A stretch of 32,352 nucleotides of DNA from the NCBI GenBank assembly GCA_024279115.1, contig JAJRRW010000065.1:1-32352 (forward strand), in the 5' to 3' direction. The DNA is from Alphaproteobacteria bacterium (GTDB lineage Bacteria > Pseudomonadota > Alphaproteobacteria > Rhizobiales > JAKIUO01). Of this stretch, positions 1-7,980 are shown piece by piece. Position 1 is the stretch's first letter. Each line of letters opens with the position of its first letter. Under the pieces are notes generated by a model that ran no database searches, had not been told where the DNA came from, and was given only the letters and a program-made list of their open reading frames with translations. A program made the translations under genes and the position numbers.

Positions 1-103
1 ATTAAGCGGTTGCGTTGCGTCCATTTTTTGCAAGAACCAAACCTGGACACGCAAATAGGGTGGCGCGCTGCGTCAAGCTCTGGTCTTCAATCTGACTAAA
101 AAG

Positions 104-131
104 GCCCCCCTGTTTCACAGGGGGGCTTTTT
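104..131. terminator. Strong intrinsic terminator, possibly bidirectional
   Basis: A perfect 10-bp GC-rich stem (104-113 with 117-126) closes a 3-nt loop. It is flanked by A5 on the left and T5 on the right, so it could terminate transcription on either strand. On the minus strand it lies about 90 bp beyond the stop of the copper chaperone gene. On the plus strand it would end a gene whose body lies left of the window. The rest of 1-222 shows no gene that can be supported. Confidence 0.8.
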
Positions 132-222
132 GCGTGTTGGGAGCGATAAAAGCGCTGCGTTGCAGAGCAAGCGTTACCCTTTCATCATGCCATCAATCCG
201 ACCATTGAAGGGAGACAGATAA

Positions 223-792
223 CTAATTGCTTCCACGGGGCATGGTGCCATGATCCATTTTCGCCGGCATGGCCTTTTTTTGTGCTGTCATAGTGAGTGT
301 GACGTCTCCGGCATTTTTGAATGTCAGCGTCAGAGGAAAGGAGGCGCCCGCTTTGAGTGGTTCTTTCAGGCCGATAAACATCACATGCAGGCTGCCTGGT
401 TTTAGTTCCGTGCTGCCATTTTTTGGCACCTTGATGCCGCCCTCGACCCGGCGCATTCTCATAACATCGCCGTCCTTGATATGGGTGTGGAGTTCGGTCT
501 TTTTGCTGATGGTCGAGCTGACACCAATAAGCAGATCATCACTTGACCCTCTATTTTTTATGGTCATGAAGCCGGCTGAATTGGCGGCCTTGCCAAAGCT
601 CTGGCGGGCCCAGGCACCAGACAATAGCAAATCACCCTTTTGCACGGATGCAGCTTTTGGCATGTCGGCCATTTTCATTTTGCTGTGGTCCATCATTTTC
701 ATTTTGTCCTGGGCCATCAAGGCAGTTGAAAACGACAGGGCCGTAAACACGGCGGCGGTGACACTGGCTTTAAAAAGAGAAAGAGTTTTCAT
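223..792 (-). CDS. PCu(A)C-family periplasmic copper chaperone
   Basis: The 189-residue protein has a signal peptide (about residues 1-27, ending near ALMAQ) and a PCu(A)C (DUF461) domain. This family carries Cu(I) in the periplasm, typically towards the CuA site of cytochrome c oxidase. The copper-ligand pattern is visible: His102, Met113 (x10 after the His), His136 and Met138 (HVM). Mature N- and C-termini are rich in Met and His (KMKMMDHSKMKM near residue 30; KMDHGTM near 179), which could add metal sites. The ATG at 792 is chosen over a start 171 bp upstream because it has a good Shine-Dalgarno (AGGA, 8 nt before it) and begins the signal peptide directly. It is the last gene of the left minus-strand run, 286 bp from its neighbour, so it probably has its own promoter. 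Family assignment is firm; the partner oxidase is not in the window. Confidence 0.9.
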   Translation of the reverse strand: MKTLSLFKASVTAAVFTALSFSTALMAQDKMKMMDHSKMKMADMPKAASVQKGDLLLSGAWARQSFGKAANSAGFMTIKNRGSSDDLLIGVSSTISKKTELHTHIKDGDVMRMRRVEGGIKVPKNGSTELKPGSLHVMFIGLKEPLKAGASFPLTLTFKNAGDVTLTMTAQKKAMPAKMDHGTMPRGSN

Positions 793-1078
793 AATAGTTC
801 CTGTGTTTGATTTTGAACATGTTTGCTCGCAAAGCGGATGATCATCGGCGCTGCGATGTTGGCGGGCCGAGCTGTTTGAGCTATGTCTGGGGGAAGAGGA
901 AAGCCTGAAACGGGGAGCTGAATGAACAGACCTGAGGCAGCCAGATAGGAAAAGTTTTGACATCGTAACATGACCTTAACATAGAACAATCATCTGCATT
1001 TGCAATCAGACAGTGCTCATATGTGTGTGGTGGGCCGATTTGTCGCGCTTGGCGTTATTGCGGCCAACATGCTGGGTG

Positions 1079-1864
1079 CTAACGCGTTCTGCGGGGGTTC
1101 ATGTAAAGGTCGGTTTCCTGCGAGCCAAGTTTTGGCGTAATCTTGTCTTTGGCAATACTTTTGGTCAGCTGCAGGATATGTCTTCTGGCATCATCGTTGA
1201 ATTTCAGCATGGTGCAAAACAGTTGTAAAACAATGTCGAGCTCTTTGCTGGCATGAGCGGCATCAACCCGGACCTTCCAGGTGCCACCAAGCGAAATCAC
1301 CTTGCCATCCAGCAGGCCAATTTTTCTATTATGTTCGTCATAGAGCTTGAAATCGACACCAAAGCTGACGATCTTGCGGCGCAGTTTGTATAGTTTTGGT
1401 CCTTCATCGGTGAGGATGAAAAACGAGAAGCGCTCGGGCATAAACGGCCATTGGCGGGCGCTGCGGTCAAGCGGAATGATTTGTTCGTGACCAGAAATGT
1501 TGATCGCATAGGAGGTGACGGGAAAGCCGCCCGCGCCATGGCTCAGTTGCAGAGATCTGCCAAGCATCATGTCCAGAGTGCCGCGCCAGTTCATTTTTTC
1601 GGAAAACAGCTTGATGACCAGACGTCGCCGCATCTTGTCATCGCTCTTCCACAGCCCTTCACGATAAGCAACGATGCCCTTGCGCTCGCCATCTTCCTTG
1701 ATCTGGCCAATGACATCCATATCTTTGGAGAACTGGCGGGACTTGGCGCGATGCTGGGTCTGCTTGAGGATACCCACTTCAACCGTATTGAGATCGGTGA
1801 GCCAGAGATCGACCTTGTACCGGCGGTCTTTTGCTTTGCTGTTTTTGCTGTCGATAAATGCCAT
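1079..1864 (-). CDS. Uncharacterised protein, LURP-one/tubby C-terminal-like fold suspected
   Basis: This is a 261-residue soluble protein with no signal peptide or membrane segment. Residues about 150-200 contain short beta-strand patterns (FFILTDEGPKLYKLRRKI, then FKLYDEHNRKIGLLDGKVIS). They resemble the LURP-one-related / tubby C-terminal beta-barrel, in which strands of the type 'F.I.D..G...Y.v..K' repeat. The N-terminal third is charged and lysine-rich. The start is the first ATG, preceded by a purine-rich GGGG stretch. It lies 64 bp downstream of a DUF805 gene on the same strand and may be cotranscribed with it. No catalytic motif is visible. The fold assignment is an impression from strand pattern, so the product should otherwise be read as hypothetical. 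Confidence 0.6.
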   Translation of the reverse strand: MAFIDSKNSKAKDRRYKVDLWLTDLNTVEVGILKQTQHRAKSRQFSKDMDVIGQIKEDGERKGIVAYREGLWKSDDKMRRRLVIKLFSEKMNWRGTLDMMLGRSLQLSHGAGGFPVTSYAINISGHEQIIPLDRSARQWPFMPERFSFFILTDEGPKLYKLRRKIVSFGVDFKLYDEHNRKIGLLDGKVISLGGTWKVRVDAAHASKELDIVLQLFCTMLKFNDDARRHILQLTKSIAKDKITPKLGSQETDLYMNPRRTR

Positions 1865-1928
1865 GATCGTGCCCCGCGAGCTAAAAGTGGTTTAGATCGC
1901 GTGTAGCAAATTTATGGTTAACCCGAAG

Positions 1929-2399
1929 TTAATCCGTGCGCGGGTCGACGCCGTATTTGTTGGGATCGTGAGGGCCATAAAATCCCAGCTCGATAAAGAA
2001 CCAGGTACCAACACCGCCAAGCCAGACGGCCAGCCAGTCATAACCCCACATGATATTGTCCATATATTCAGAGAGGGCCGGGACGAGGATCGTAGAGGAT
2101 TGAATGAGCGCAGGAGCCCAGAACAGTGCGGCGACCAGACCCGATTTGTTGCGATCATGCAAGCGCTGGGTGACAAGCGCCATAGCGGGAAAAAGCATGA
2201 ATAGATAGAGCAGCACTTCCTTCAGCCCCATATTCTGCCAGTTATTCAAGAGGGCTGTAAACGGGTCGCTGGAGAGGATGTCTGGTTGCAGTCCCACGGT
2301 GGCCATCGACCCGAAAATGAAAATGGTGATGATACCAGCCCAAAACCCCCGGCGACCAATACGACCGGAAAAGCTGTAAAAAGCGCGTATGGCATTCAT
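1929..2399 (-). CDS. DUF805 family inner-membrane protein (copy 1)
   Basis: The 156-residue protein has about four hydrophobic segments and the DUF805 hallmarks: an N-terminal FSGRIGRRGFW block before the first helix, a central QRLHDRNKSG block, and the C-terminal NKYGVDP tail. The family is widespread and has no established biochemical function. A Shine-Dalgarno AAGGGA lies 7 nt before the ATG. It is the most distal of four DUF805 genes in a row on this strand, 112 bp downstream of copy 2. Copies differ greatly outside the three hallmark blocks, so they are old paralogues, not a recent duplication. Confidence 0.88.
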   Translation of the reverse strand: MNAIRAFYSFSGRIGRRGFWAGIITIFIFGSMATVGLQPDILSSDPFTALLNNWQNMGLKEVLLYLFMLFPAMALVTQRLHDRNKSGLVAALFWAPALIQSSTILVPALSEYMDNIMWGYDWLAVWLGGVGTWFFIELGFYGPHDPNKYGVDPRTD

Positions 2400-2511
2400 G
2401 ACCGTTCCCTTCAGTTTCTAACTGTCGGGAACGTTATCAGATCAGGCTACAAGGGGCTACCGTGATGATTTTTTTGTTGATCAACTGGGAATAACTATGT
2501 GTGCTGATGGT

Positions 2512-2973
2512 TCAGGCAGCCGCTGTATTTGGAGAGGGGCCATAGCGATCGCCTTTTTCATGGGAGCGCAAAAACAGCATTTCAGTGAGCATCCATAAAA
2601 AGCCGACAAAGGCCATTGAAATGAGCGTGGTGTACACAACGACAGCCACTTCATAGGACTGCAGCGGGAAATATTTTTGCTGCAGGAGGAAGCCTGCTAT
2701 CACCGCGAGCGGCGAGAACAACACAAGCGACCAACCCGCCGAACGGCCATAATCATGCATGCGCTTGATCGACAGATTGGCGAGAAAATAGAGCGCCTCA
2801 ACGGCAATCAGTGCGGGGACGGCAATATTGGCCCAGGCAGGCAGAATACCGGTGAGAAACCGCAGGTAAAAGGTCAAAATACCGACAAGCAGCAAGACGG
2901 GTAAAAGGCCTAGAAGAAAGCTTTTGCGTGCAATACGGCCCTTGGTGCCAAGCAGCAGATGGATCCAGTTCAT
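2512..2973 (-). CDS. DUF805 family inner-membrane protein (copy 2)
   Basis: This 153-residue membrane protein has four hydrophobic segments. The hallmark blocks are the most degenerate of the four copies: KGRIARKSFLLG at the N-terminus, IKRMHDYGRSA in the centre (Tyr replaces the usual Arg after HD), and DRYGPSP near the end. A clear Shine-Dalgarno (GAGGA) precedes the ATG by a few bases. It sits 75 bp downstream of copy 3 in the same direction and is probably part of the same transcript. Function is unknown. Confidence 0.87.
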   Translation of the reverse strand: MNWIHLLLGTKGRIARKSFLLGLLPVLLLVGILTFYLRFLTGILPAWANIAVPALIAVEALYFLANLSIKRMHDYGRSAGWSLVLFSPLAVIAGFLLQQKYFPLQSYEVAVVVYTTLISMAFVGFLWMLTEMLFLRSHEKGDRYGPSPNTAAA

Positions 2974-3048
2974 GACGTCCTCACAAATCTACAATAGTTT
3001 GAGCATTGATCTTTGAGCTTGCCAGATTTATCGGCGTCATCCAATGGG

Positions 3049-3585
3049 TTAAATGGTCTCATCGTTTGGCGGGGTTAATGGGGCAAGCGGATCGGCGCCA
3101 TATTTGGTCGGTCCCGCGATGCCTTTGCGAAAGCCCAGTTCAAACACCAGCCAGACAATATAGACCATAAAGGCAATCATCAGGGAGATCCTGGCGAGCA
3201 GGAATACCGGAAAAACTGCGTGCAGTTCTTGTTCATCGGGCCAGACAAAAAGCGGGTTTGACCCTGTCGCGTCAAAAGCGATAAGCATCAGCAGTGTCAA
3301 ATAGAGAGGCACCAGCAGATAGGCCGATCGCCCCCGGTCATGGATGCGTTTGATGTCAATCGCCAGAGCGACGCGCAAGGTGAGCAAAAAGGCGATGATT
3401 TCCGCAAGCGCGGTTTGCGCGTTGGGGGGCTCATCATTCCAGTAGAAGGTCGGATCTTCCCCCATAAGCCATAAAAGAGCCATGGTCACGGATAGGGACG
3501 TCAACTCCACCGCGAGCATGCCCAGCCACCAGTACAAGCGGCTGATGCGCCCTGCAAAGCTGAAAAACAGGAACTTGGCGCTCAT
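3049..3585 (-). CDS. DUF805 family inner-membrane protein (copy 3)
   Basis: The 178-residue protein has the DUF805 blocks FAGRISRLYWW (N-terminal), KRIHDRGRSA (centre) and TKYGADP (near the C-terminus), with about four membrane helices between them. A loop of roughly 25 residues between helices one and two (around EDPTFYWNDEPPN) is acidic and probably exposed. Its ATG overlaps the stop of copy 4 as ATGA (3582-3585), so the two are likely translationally coupled and made in similar amounts. That would suit a hetero-oligomer, though this is inference. Confidence 0.88.
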   Translation of the reverse strand: MSAKFLFFSFAGRISRLYWWLGMLAVELTSLSVTMALLWLMGEDPTFYWNDEPPNAQTALAEIIAFLLTLRVALAIDIKRIHDRGRSAYLLVPLYLTLLMLIAFDATGSNPLFVWPDEQELHAVFPVFLLARISLMIAFMVYIVWLVFELGFRKGIAGPTKYGADPLAPLTPPNDETI

Positions 3586-4118
3586 GATTGTGTCTCAAGA
3601 TTATTGTGTGCCAAAGGGTCTGGGCCATATTTGTTAAGCCCTTTAGTGCTGCGCAAAAAGCCAAGTTCGATCAACATCCAAAGGGCGATAACAACGCTAA
3701 GAACAAACAGACCGAGCACAATATATAAGACGGACGAGGTAATAGCTGGAGATATGTCCCACTCAAGAAGGTAAGAGCGTGTCGACAGGATCATTTTGCT
3801 AAACATGTTCCCTTCGTCGACGGGAACGAGCAAAAACGCGAAGAAGAGCAGCGGCAGGATCCACCATTTGCGCCGTCCCCTGTCATGTAATCGCTTGCCG
3901 CTAATGGCAGCAGCGATATAGAAGCCGACGAACGCCCATATTATTGCTAGCCAGACTACCATTGGTGATGAAAAAGAAAACGGTAGATCAATAATATCCA
4001 GATGCACAAGGTCGTTGAGTGTGGCAGGTAGTAACAGCGGTCCCAGTGCGATCAGCATGCCAAACCAATATCTGCCTCTGCTAATGCGTCCATCGAAGCT
4101 GAAAAACAGTTTTGCCAT
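3582..4118 (-). CDS. DUF805 family inner-membrane protein (copy 4)
   Basis: The 178-residue protein starts at the ATG at 4118. An in-frame start 32 codons upstream is rejected because it would add a non-homologous leader overlapping the lipoprotein gene. The DUF805 blocks are FDGRISRGRYWFG right after the start, KRLHDRGRRKW in the centre and NKYGPDP near the end. Four to five hydrophobic helices are visible. A stretch of T9 upstream (A9 on the coding strand) sits next to a weak GGCG ribosome site. The gene lies 34 bp after the lipoprotein gene and overlaps copy 3 by 4 bp, making it the first DUF805 gene of the cluster. Confidence 0.88.
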   Translation of the reverse strand: MAKLFFSFDGRISRGRYWFGMLIALGPLLLPATLNDLVHLDIIDLPFSFSSPMVVWLAIIWAFVGFYIAAAISGKRLHDRGRRKWWILPLLFFAFLLVPVDEGNMFSKMILSTRSYLLEWDISPAITSSVLYIVLGLFVLSVVIALWMLIELGFLRSTKGLNKYGPDPLAHNNLETQS

Positions 4119-4152
4119 GGTGGCGCCTTTTTTTTTGTGGGGAGAGGACAAG

Positions 4153-4596
4153 CTATCCTGGGAACAGTCCGGTGCGCTTGCAATCTTTACGCAGGTCCAT
4201 GAGGTCTCGGCCATCGGTCACGCGTACATACATGCCCTTGTGCTGGCCCTTTGGATATTGGGCTCTGACCAGCCATGTAATGGGGGTCTTTCCAAAAAGC
4301 GTTTTGCGATGCAAATCCATTACAGCACAAAGCTCAATACGCACATGGCCGTCTTTGGTGACCACTTTGCGATGGCGCCCGCGTAGATAGGTGGCATTGC
4401 CAAAGCCGATGCCCTTGCGCACTTCTGTTTCCAGCTCCTTTTTTTCTGCCGCAGACAGTTGGTAGGAGCTTTGGCTCTTGATATTGCCGGGCTCGACAAA
4501 ATAAGTGCCAAGCAGCCCGCCGCCTCCCTGACCAGCGCCACAGCCAGTCAGAACAAAAGCTGTTGCAATCAGTAAAAGCAGATGTTTTCTTGTCAC
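4153..4596 (-). CDS. Small predicted lipoprotein of unknown function
   Basis: The 147-residue protein opens with a lipoprotein signal: basic TRKH, a hydrophobic stretch and the lipobox LTGC. Lipidation is therefore predicted at the Cys about 19 residues in, followed by a Gly-rich linker. The GTG at 4596 is chosen as start because an excellent Shine-Dalgarno (AAGGAGAG) lies just before it. Longer in-frame starts would translate a palindromic intergenic repeat. The mature part is basic, with two conserved-looking Cys residues (ELCAVMD and RKDCKRTG), which could form a disulfide outside the cytoplasm. It is the first gene of the run that continues into four DUF805 membrane proteins. I recognise no family. 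Confidence 0.75.
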   Translation of the reverse strand: MTRKHLLLLIATAFVLTGCGAGQGGGGLLGTYFVEPGNIKSQSSYQLSAAEKKELETEVRKGIGFGNATYLRGRHRKVVTKDGHVRIELCAVMDLHRKTLFGKTPITWLVRAQYPKGQHKGMYVRVTDGRDLMDLRKDCKRTGLFPG

Positions 4597-4677
4597 ATTT
4601 CTCTCCTTAAAACCCATCAGCATACATCTATATGAAGCAGGACAGAGATCGTCAATCCTCTCTCCCAAATCAGGTTT

Positions 4678-4720
4678 CCAAAGGACTGGTCCTTTGGTGG
4701 GGTGCGGGGCAAAGCCCCGC
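4678..4720. repeat. Double hairpin, REP-like palindromic element
   Basis: Two adjacent perfect palindromes lie between dapD and the lipoprotein gene: arms 4678-4686/4689-4697 (CCAAAGGAC and its complement) and 4704-4710/4714-4720 (GCGGGGC, AAA loop, GCCCCGC). The arrangement is like the short palindromic elements often found between alphaproteobacterial genes. It could also act as a terminator or mRNA stabiliser after dapD, although no T-tract follows the stems. Confidence 0.6.
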
Positions 4721-4746
4721 ATTTCTCCCCGTTTGGAAGCGGCCCC

Positions 4747-5601
4747 CTAGTCCCGCAGCAATTCTGTGATGCCGGTCTTGGAGCGGGTGCGCTCGTCGAC
4801 TTTTTTGACGATGACGGCGCAATAGAGCGATGGTACAGGCTTGCCGTCGTCGCGCGGCTGGCCCGGCAGGGACCCGGAGACAACCACGGAATAGGGCGGC
4901 ACCTTGCCCATGTGAATTTCGCCGGTTTCCCGATCGACGATGCGGGTGGACTGGCTGATAAAGACGCCCATGGACAGCACCGACCCTTCGCCGACAATCA
5001 CCCCTTCGGCGACCTCGGCCCTGGCGCCAATGAAGCAGTTGTCTTCGATGATGGTGGGGTTGGCCTGCAAGGGCTCCAATACGCCGCCAATGCCGGCACC
5101 GCCTGAAATATGTACATTTTTACCGATCTGGGCGCAAGAACCAACGGTTGACCAGGCATCCACCATGGTGCCCTCATCGACATAAGCGCCAAGGTTCAAG
5201 AAGCAGGGCATGAGCACGGCGGTGGGCGCTACATAGGCGGATTTGCGCACGATGCAATGGGGCACGGCGCGAAAACCGGCTTCACGAAATTGCTGTTCGC
5301 CCCAGCCATCAAACTTGCTTGGCACCTTGTCCCACCATGTGGAGCCACCAGGGCCCCCCGAAATGGCCTGCATATCATTGAGACGGAACGACAACAGCAC
5401 GGCCTTCTTGGCCCATTGATTGACCTTCCATTCCAGCGGTTTGATGGGTTCGGCGACGCGCAGCTTGCCACTATCCAGCAGGTTGAGCGTGTCCTCAACG
5501 GCCTCGCGGATTTCACCTTGTGTGTCAAAGCCGATGTCGCCGGGGGTTTCAAAAGCGGCTTCAATGGTTTTTTCAAGATCAGCATATTGGGTGGAGCTCA
5601 T
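4747..5601 (-). CDS. dapD: 2,3,4,5-tetrahydropyridine-2,6-dicarboxylate N-succinyltransferase
   Basis: DapD transfers succinyl from succinyl-CoA to tetrahydrodipicolinate in the succinylase branch of diaminopimelate/lysine synthesis, feeding peptidoglycan as well as lysine. At 284 residues the length is typical. The N-terminal helical part (about 1-100) is followed by a left-handed beta-helix of hexapeptide repeats, visible as runs such as [20 protein letters not shown] and [20 protein letters not shown], and by a C-terminal segment ending in LLRD. The ATG at 5601 has AAGGATG upstream. It is a single-gene unit here; dapE is not in the window. It faces the GFA-type gene across a 367-bp divergent region. 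Confidence 0.97.
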   Translation of the reverse strand: MSSTQYADLEKTIEAAFETPGDIGFDTQGEIREAVEDTLNLLDSGKLRVAEPIKPLEWKVNQWAKKAVLLSFRLNDMQAISGGPGGSTWWDKVPSKFDGWGEQQFREAGFRAVPHCIVRKSAYVAPTAVLMPCFLNLGAYVDEGTMVDAWSTVGSCAQIGKNVHISGGAGIGGVLEPLQANPTIIEDNCFIGARAEVAEGVIVGEGSVLSMGVFISQSTRIVDRETGEIHMGKVPPYSVVVSGSLPGQPRDDGKPVPSLYCAVIVKKVDERTRSKTGITELLRD

Positions 5602-5968
5602 GAGCCGTTCACATCCTTTGTTTGTTGTGCAAATTGATTTGCAGAGGACAATAGAGCATCGAGAGAAGAATGCAAAACCGGTTTTTTTTATAAATTGTGA
5701 GAGCGGAAAAATGTCCTCGCCAGACGGCGTCTTGACAGACGGTCTTGGGGACGTGTCCGCAAACCCTATTGGGTTCCAAGGTGCTCAAACAAAGGAGCGA
5801 TAGCACAACTATAACAAATCACCCCTTGGCGCTGTGCGCGTAGCACGCCGAGCCTCGCATAGAGATAAGAGGCCGGCGAGGTCATTTGCTCATCATGGTT
5901 TTTTCTTTAATTCACAAGGTGTTCATGTTACGTTCGGATTGTATTGGAGCCATTAGAGGGGAAAATTG
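5602..5968. other. Divergent intergenic region, dapD / GFA-type gene
   Basis: This 367-bp stretch holds no convincing gene. It must carry the promoters of dapD (leftward) and the GFA-type gene (rightward). It contains a T8 run near 5684-5691 and a 6-bp inverted repeat (CCTCGC at 5853, GCGAGG at 5876). A good AGAGGGG ribosome site lies before the ATG at 5969. Two open frames in the region lack ribosome sites and coding character. Confidence 0.6.
5648..5675 (-). promoter_or_regulatory. Candidate sigma70-type promoter for dapD
   Basis: Read leftward, TTGCAT (5670-5675) and TATTGT (5648-5653) are separated by 16 nt and lie about 50 bp before the dapD ATG. The match to the TTGACA/TATAAT consensus is moderate (4 of 6 in each box), so this is only a candidate. 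Confidence 0.3.
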
Positions 5969-6376
5969 ATGATCAAAGGCAGCTGTCTGTGCGGCGAGGT
6001 GAAATTCGAAATTTCAGGAGAACCGGAGTCGTTGAGCTATTGCCACTGTTCAAGATGCCGCAAAGCAGCGGGCGTTTTTTCTGCGGTGCTGATTGGCAAA
6101 GCCGATGATTTTCGCCTCACAGAGGGACAAGAACAAATAGCAAAATATCGAGCCGGGCCAGATGCCAAGTTTGAACGTTGCTTTTGTAAACAATGCGGCA
6201 GCTCTTTGGGGGATATGGCCGCGGGTGATATTTACGTTATTGCCGCCTCTGCTCTGGACGATGATCCCGTAATACGGCCAACGCTGCATATCCACACGGC
6301 GTCCAAGCCGGATTGGTACGAGATTGTCGATGATTTGAAGAAATGCGAGGGCGATTATATTGCCGAAAAATCATAA
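5969..6376 (+). CDS. GFA / CENP-V family zinc-binding protein
   Basis: The 135-residue protein belongs to the family of glutathione-dependent formaldehyde-activating enzyme (Gfa) and CENP-V. The zinc-binding cysteine pattern is complete: C6-x-C8 (GSCLCGEV), C25-x-C27-x2-C30 (YCHCSRC), and C71/C73-x2-C76 (CFCKQCGSS). Most family members have not been shown to act on formaldehyde, so no specific reaction is claimed. The ATG at 5969 is chosen over a TTG one codon earlier; AGAGGGG precedes it. It is a single-gene unit that ends in a hairpin terminator overlapping the stop codon. Confidence 0.88.
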   Translation: MIKGSCLCGEVKFEISGEPESLSYCHCSRCRKAAGVFSAVLIGKADDFRLTEGQEQIAKYRAGPDAKFERCFCKQCGSSLGDMAAGDIYVIAASALDDDPVIRPTLHIHTASKPDWYEIVDDLKKCEGDYIAEKS

Positions 6377-6410
6377 AGTGATGCAGTCCACTAGGGGCCT
6401 GCATCACTTT
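6375..6410 (+). terminator. Hairpin terminator of the GFA-type gene
   Basis: A perfect 12-bp stem (6375-6386 with 6399-6410, AAAGTGATGCAG and its complement) closes a 12-nt loop. The stem begins inside the TAA stop codon. The T-tract is short (TTTATAT), so termination may be incomplete. Confidence 0.65.
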
Positions 6411-7203
<793 letters not shown>

Positions 7204-7209
7204 CGGGTT

Positions 7210-7224
7210 CGCAAACAGTTTGCG
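7210..7224. promoter_or_regulatory. 15-bp palindrome upstream of the GST gene
   Basis: CGCAAAC-A-GTTTGCG is a perfect odd-centred palindrome with 7-bp arms, placed 6 bp after the VOC stop and 26 bp before the GST start. Size and symmetry fit an operator for a dimeric repressor. It could equally be a small mRNA hairpin. Confidence 0.3.
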
Positions 7225-7250
7225 CCAGGGGACAAGAGGGAGGTCATTTG

Positions 7251-7925
7251 ATGTCTGAAACGAGCAGGGCGGAATCCAATGCGGTTTTGTATTCTTTTCG
7301 TCGCTGCCCCTATGCCATGAGAGCGCGGCTGGCAATTCTTGCTGCCGGTTTTCAATGCGAATTGCGCGAGATTGTGTTGCGCGACAAGGCGCCCCGGTTT
7401 TTAGACGCCTCTGCCAAGGGAATCGTGCCGGTGCTGGTGTTGCCAGAGGGCCTTGTGCTGGAAGAGAGCCTTGAAATCATGGCCTATGTGCTGGCGAGGC
7501 ATGATCCTTTTAACTGGTTGCCAGCAAAGGCCGAGCGGTCTCATGTGCAAGCTTTGATTGAGGAAAATGATGGACCCTTTAAAGCCCATCTTGACCGGAC
7601 CAAATATGCCAATCGTTTTCTGGCCAAAGGCGAGCAGGTGGACGTGGCGATGGAGCGCCAGGGGGCCATGGGCTTTATCACAAGGCTCGATCAGATTTTG
7701 GGCGACCAGCGCTTTTTGGGCGGCCCGCAGGCCAATCTTGCCGATATGGCCATTTTGCCCTTTGTGCGCCAGTTTGCCCATATTGATATGAGCTGGTTTC
7801 GCGCCCAGCCGATTGGTCATGTGATCAATTGGCTGGATACCTTCTTAACGGGGAAGCAATTCAGCGCCATCATGAGCAAATATCCAAAATGGGAAGAGGG
7901 GCAGCCAGCGGTGCTGTTTCCTTAA
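7251..7925 (+). CDS. Glutathione S-transferase family protein
   Basis: The 224-residue protein has an N-terminal thioredoxin-like domain (about 12-85) and an all-helical C-terminal domain. The N-terminal motif CPYAMRAR puts Cys19 at the catalytic position, as in omega/beta-type GSTs, which favours thiol transfer or deglutathionylation over classical conjugation. The glutathione-binding 'VPVLVLPEG...EESLEI' block (cis-Pro and Glu-Ser) is intact. The ATG at 7251 is preferred to the TTG before it; GAGGGAGG lies upstream. It is probably cotranscribed with the VOC gene and converges on the thiolase gene, with 55 bp between them and no clear terminator. Confidence 0.9.
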   Translation: MSETSRAESNAVLYSFRRCPYAMRARLAILAAGFQCELREIVLRDKAPRFLDASAKGIVPVLVLPEGLVLEESLEIMAYVLARHDPFNWLPAKAERSHVQALIEENDGPFKAHLDRTKYANRFLAKGEQVDVAMERQGAMGFITRLDQILGDQRFLGGPQANLADMAILPFVRQFAHIDMSWFRAQPIGHVINWLDTFLTGKQFSAIMSKYPKWEEGQPAVLFP

Positions 7926-7980
7926 AAGGGCGCGGTGGGCCGATATTGGGCTGTCATTGTGGATCCATGGATGAACGGGG

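Noticed and set aside
1-99. Open frame from the window edge ending at TAA 97-99 just before the terminator
   Set aside because: Only 32 codons are visible and they resemble no protein I know; two other frames are also partly open. It might be the end of an upstream gene, but this cannot be supported.
4597-4722. N-terminal extension of the lipoprotein
   Set aside because: The extension would translate a REP-like palindrome and bury the lipoprotein signal; the GTG at 4596 has a strong Shine-Dalgarno.
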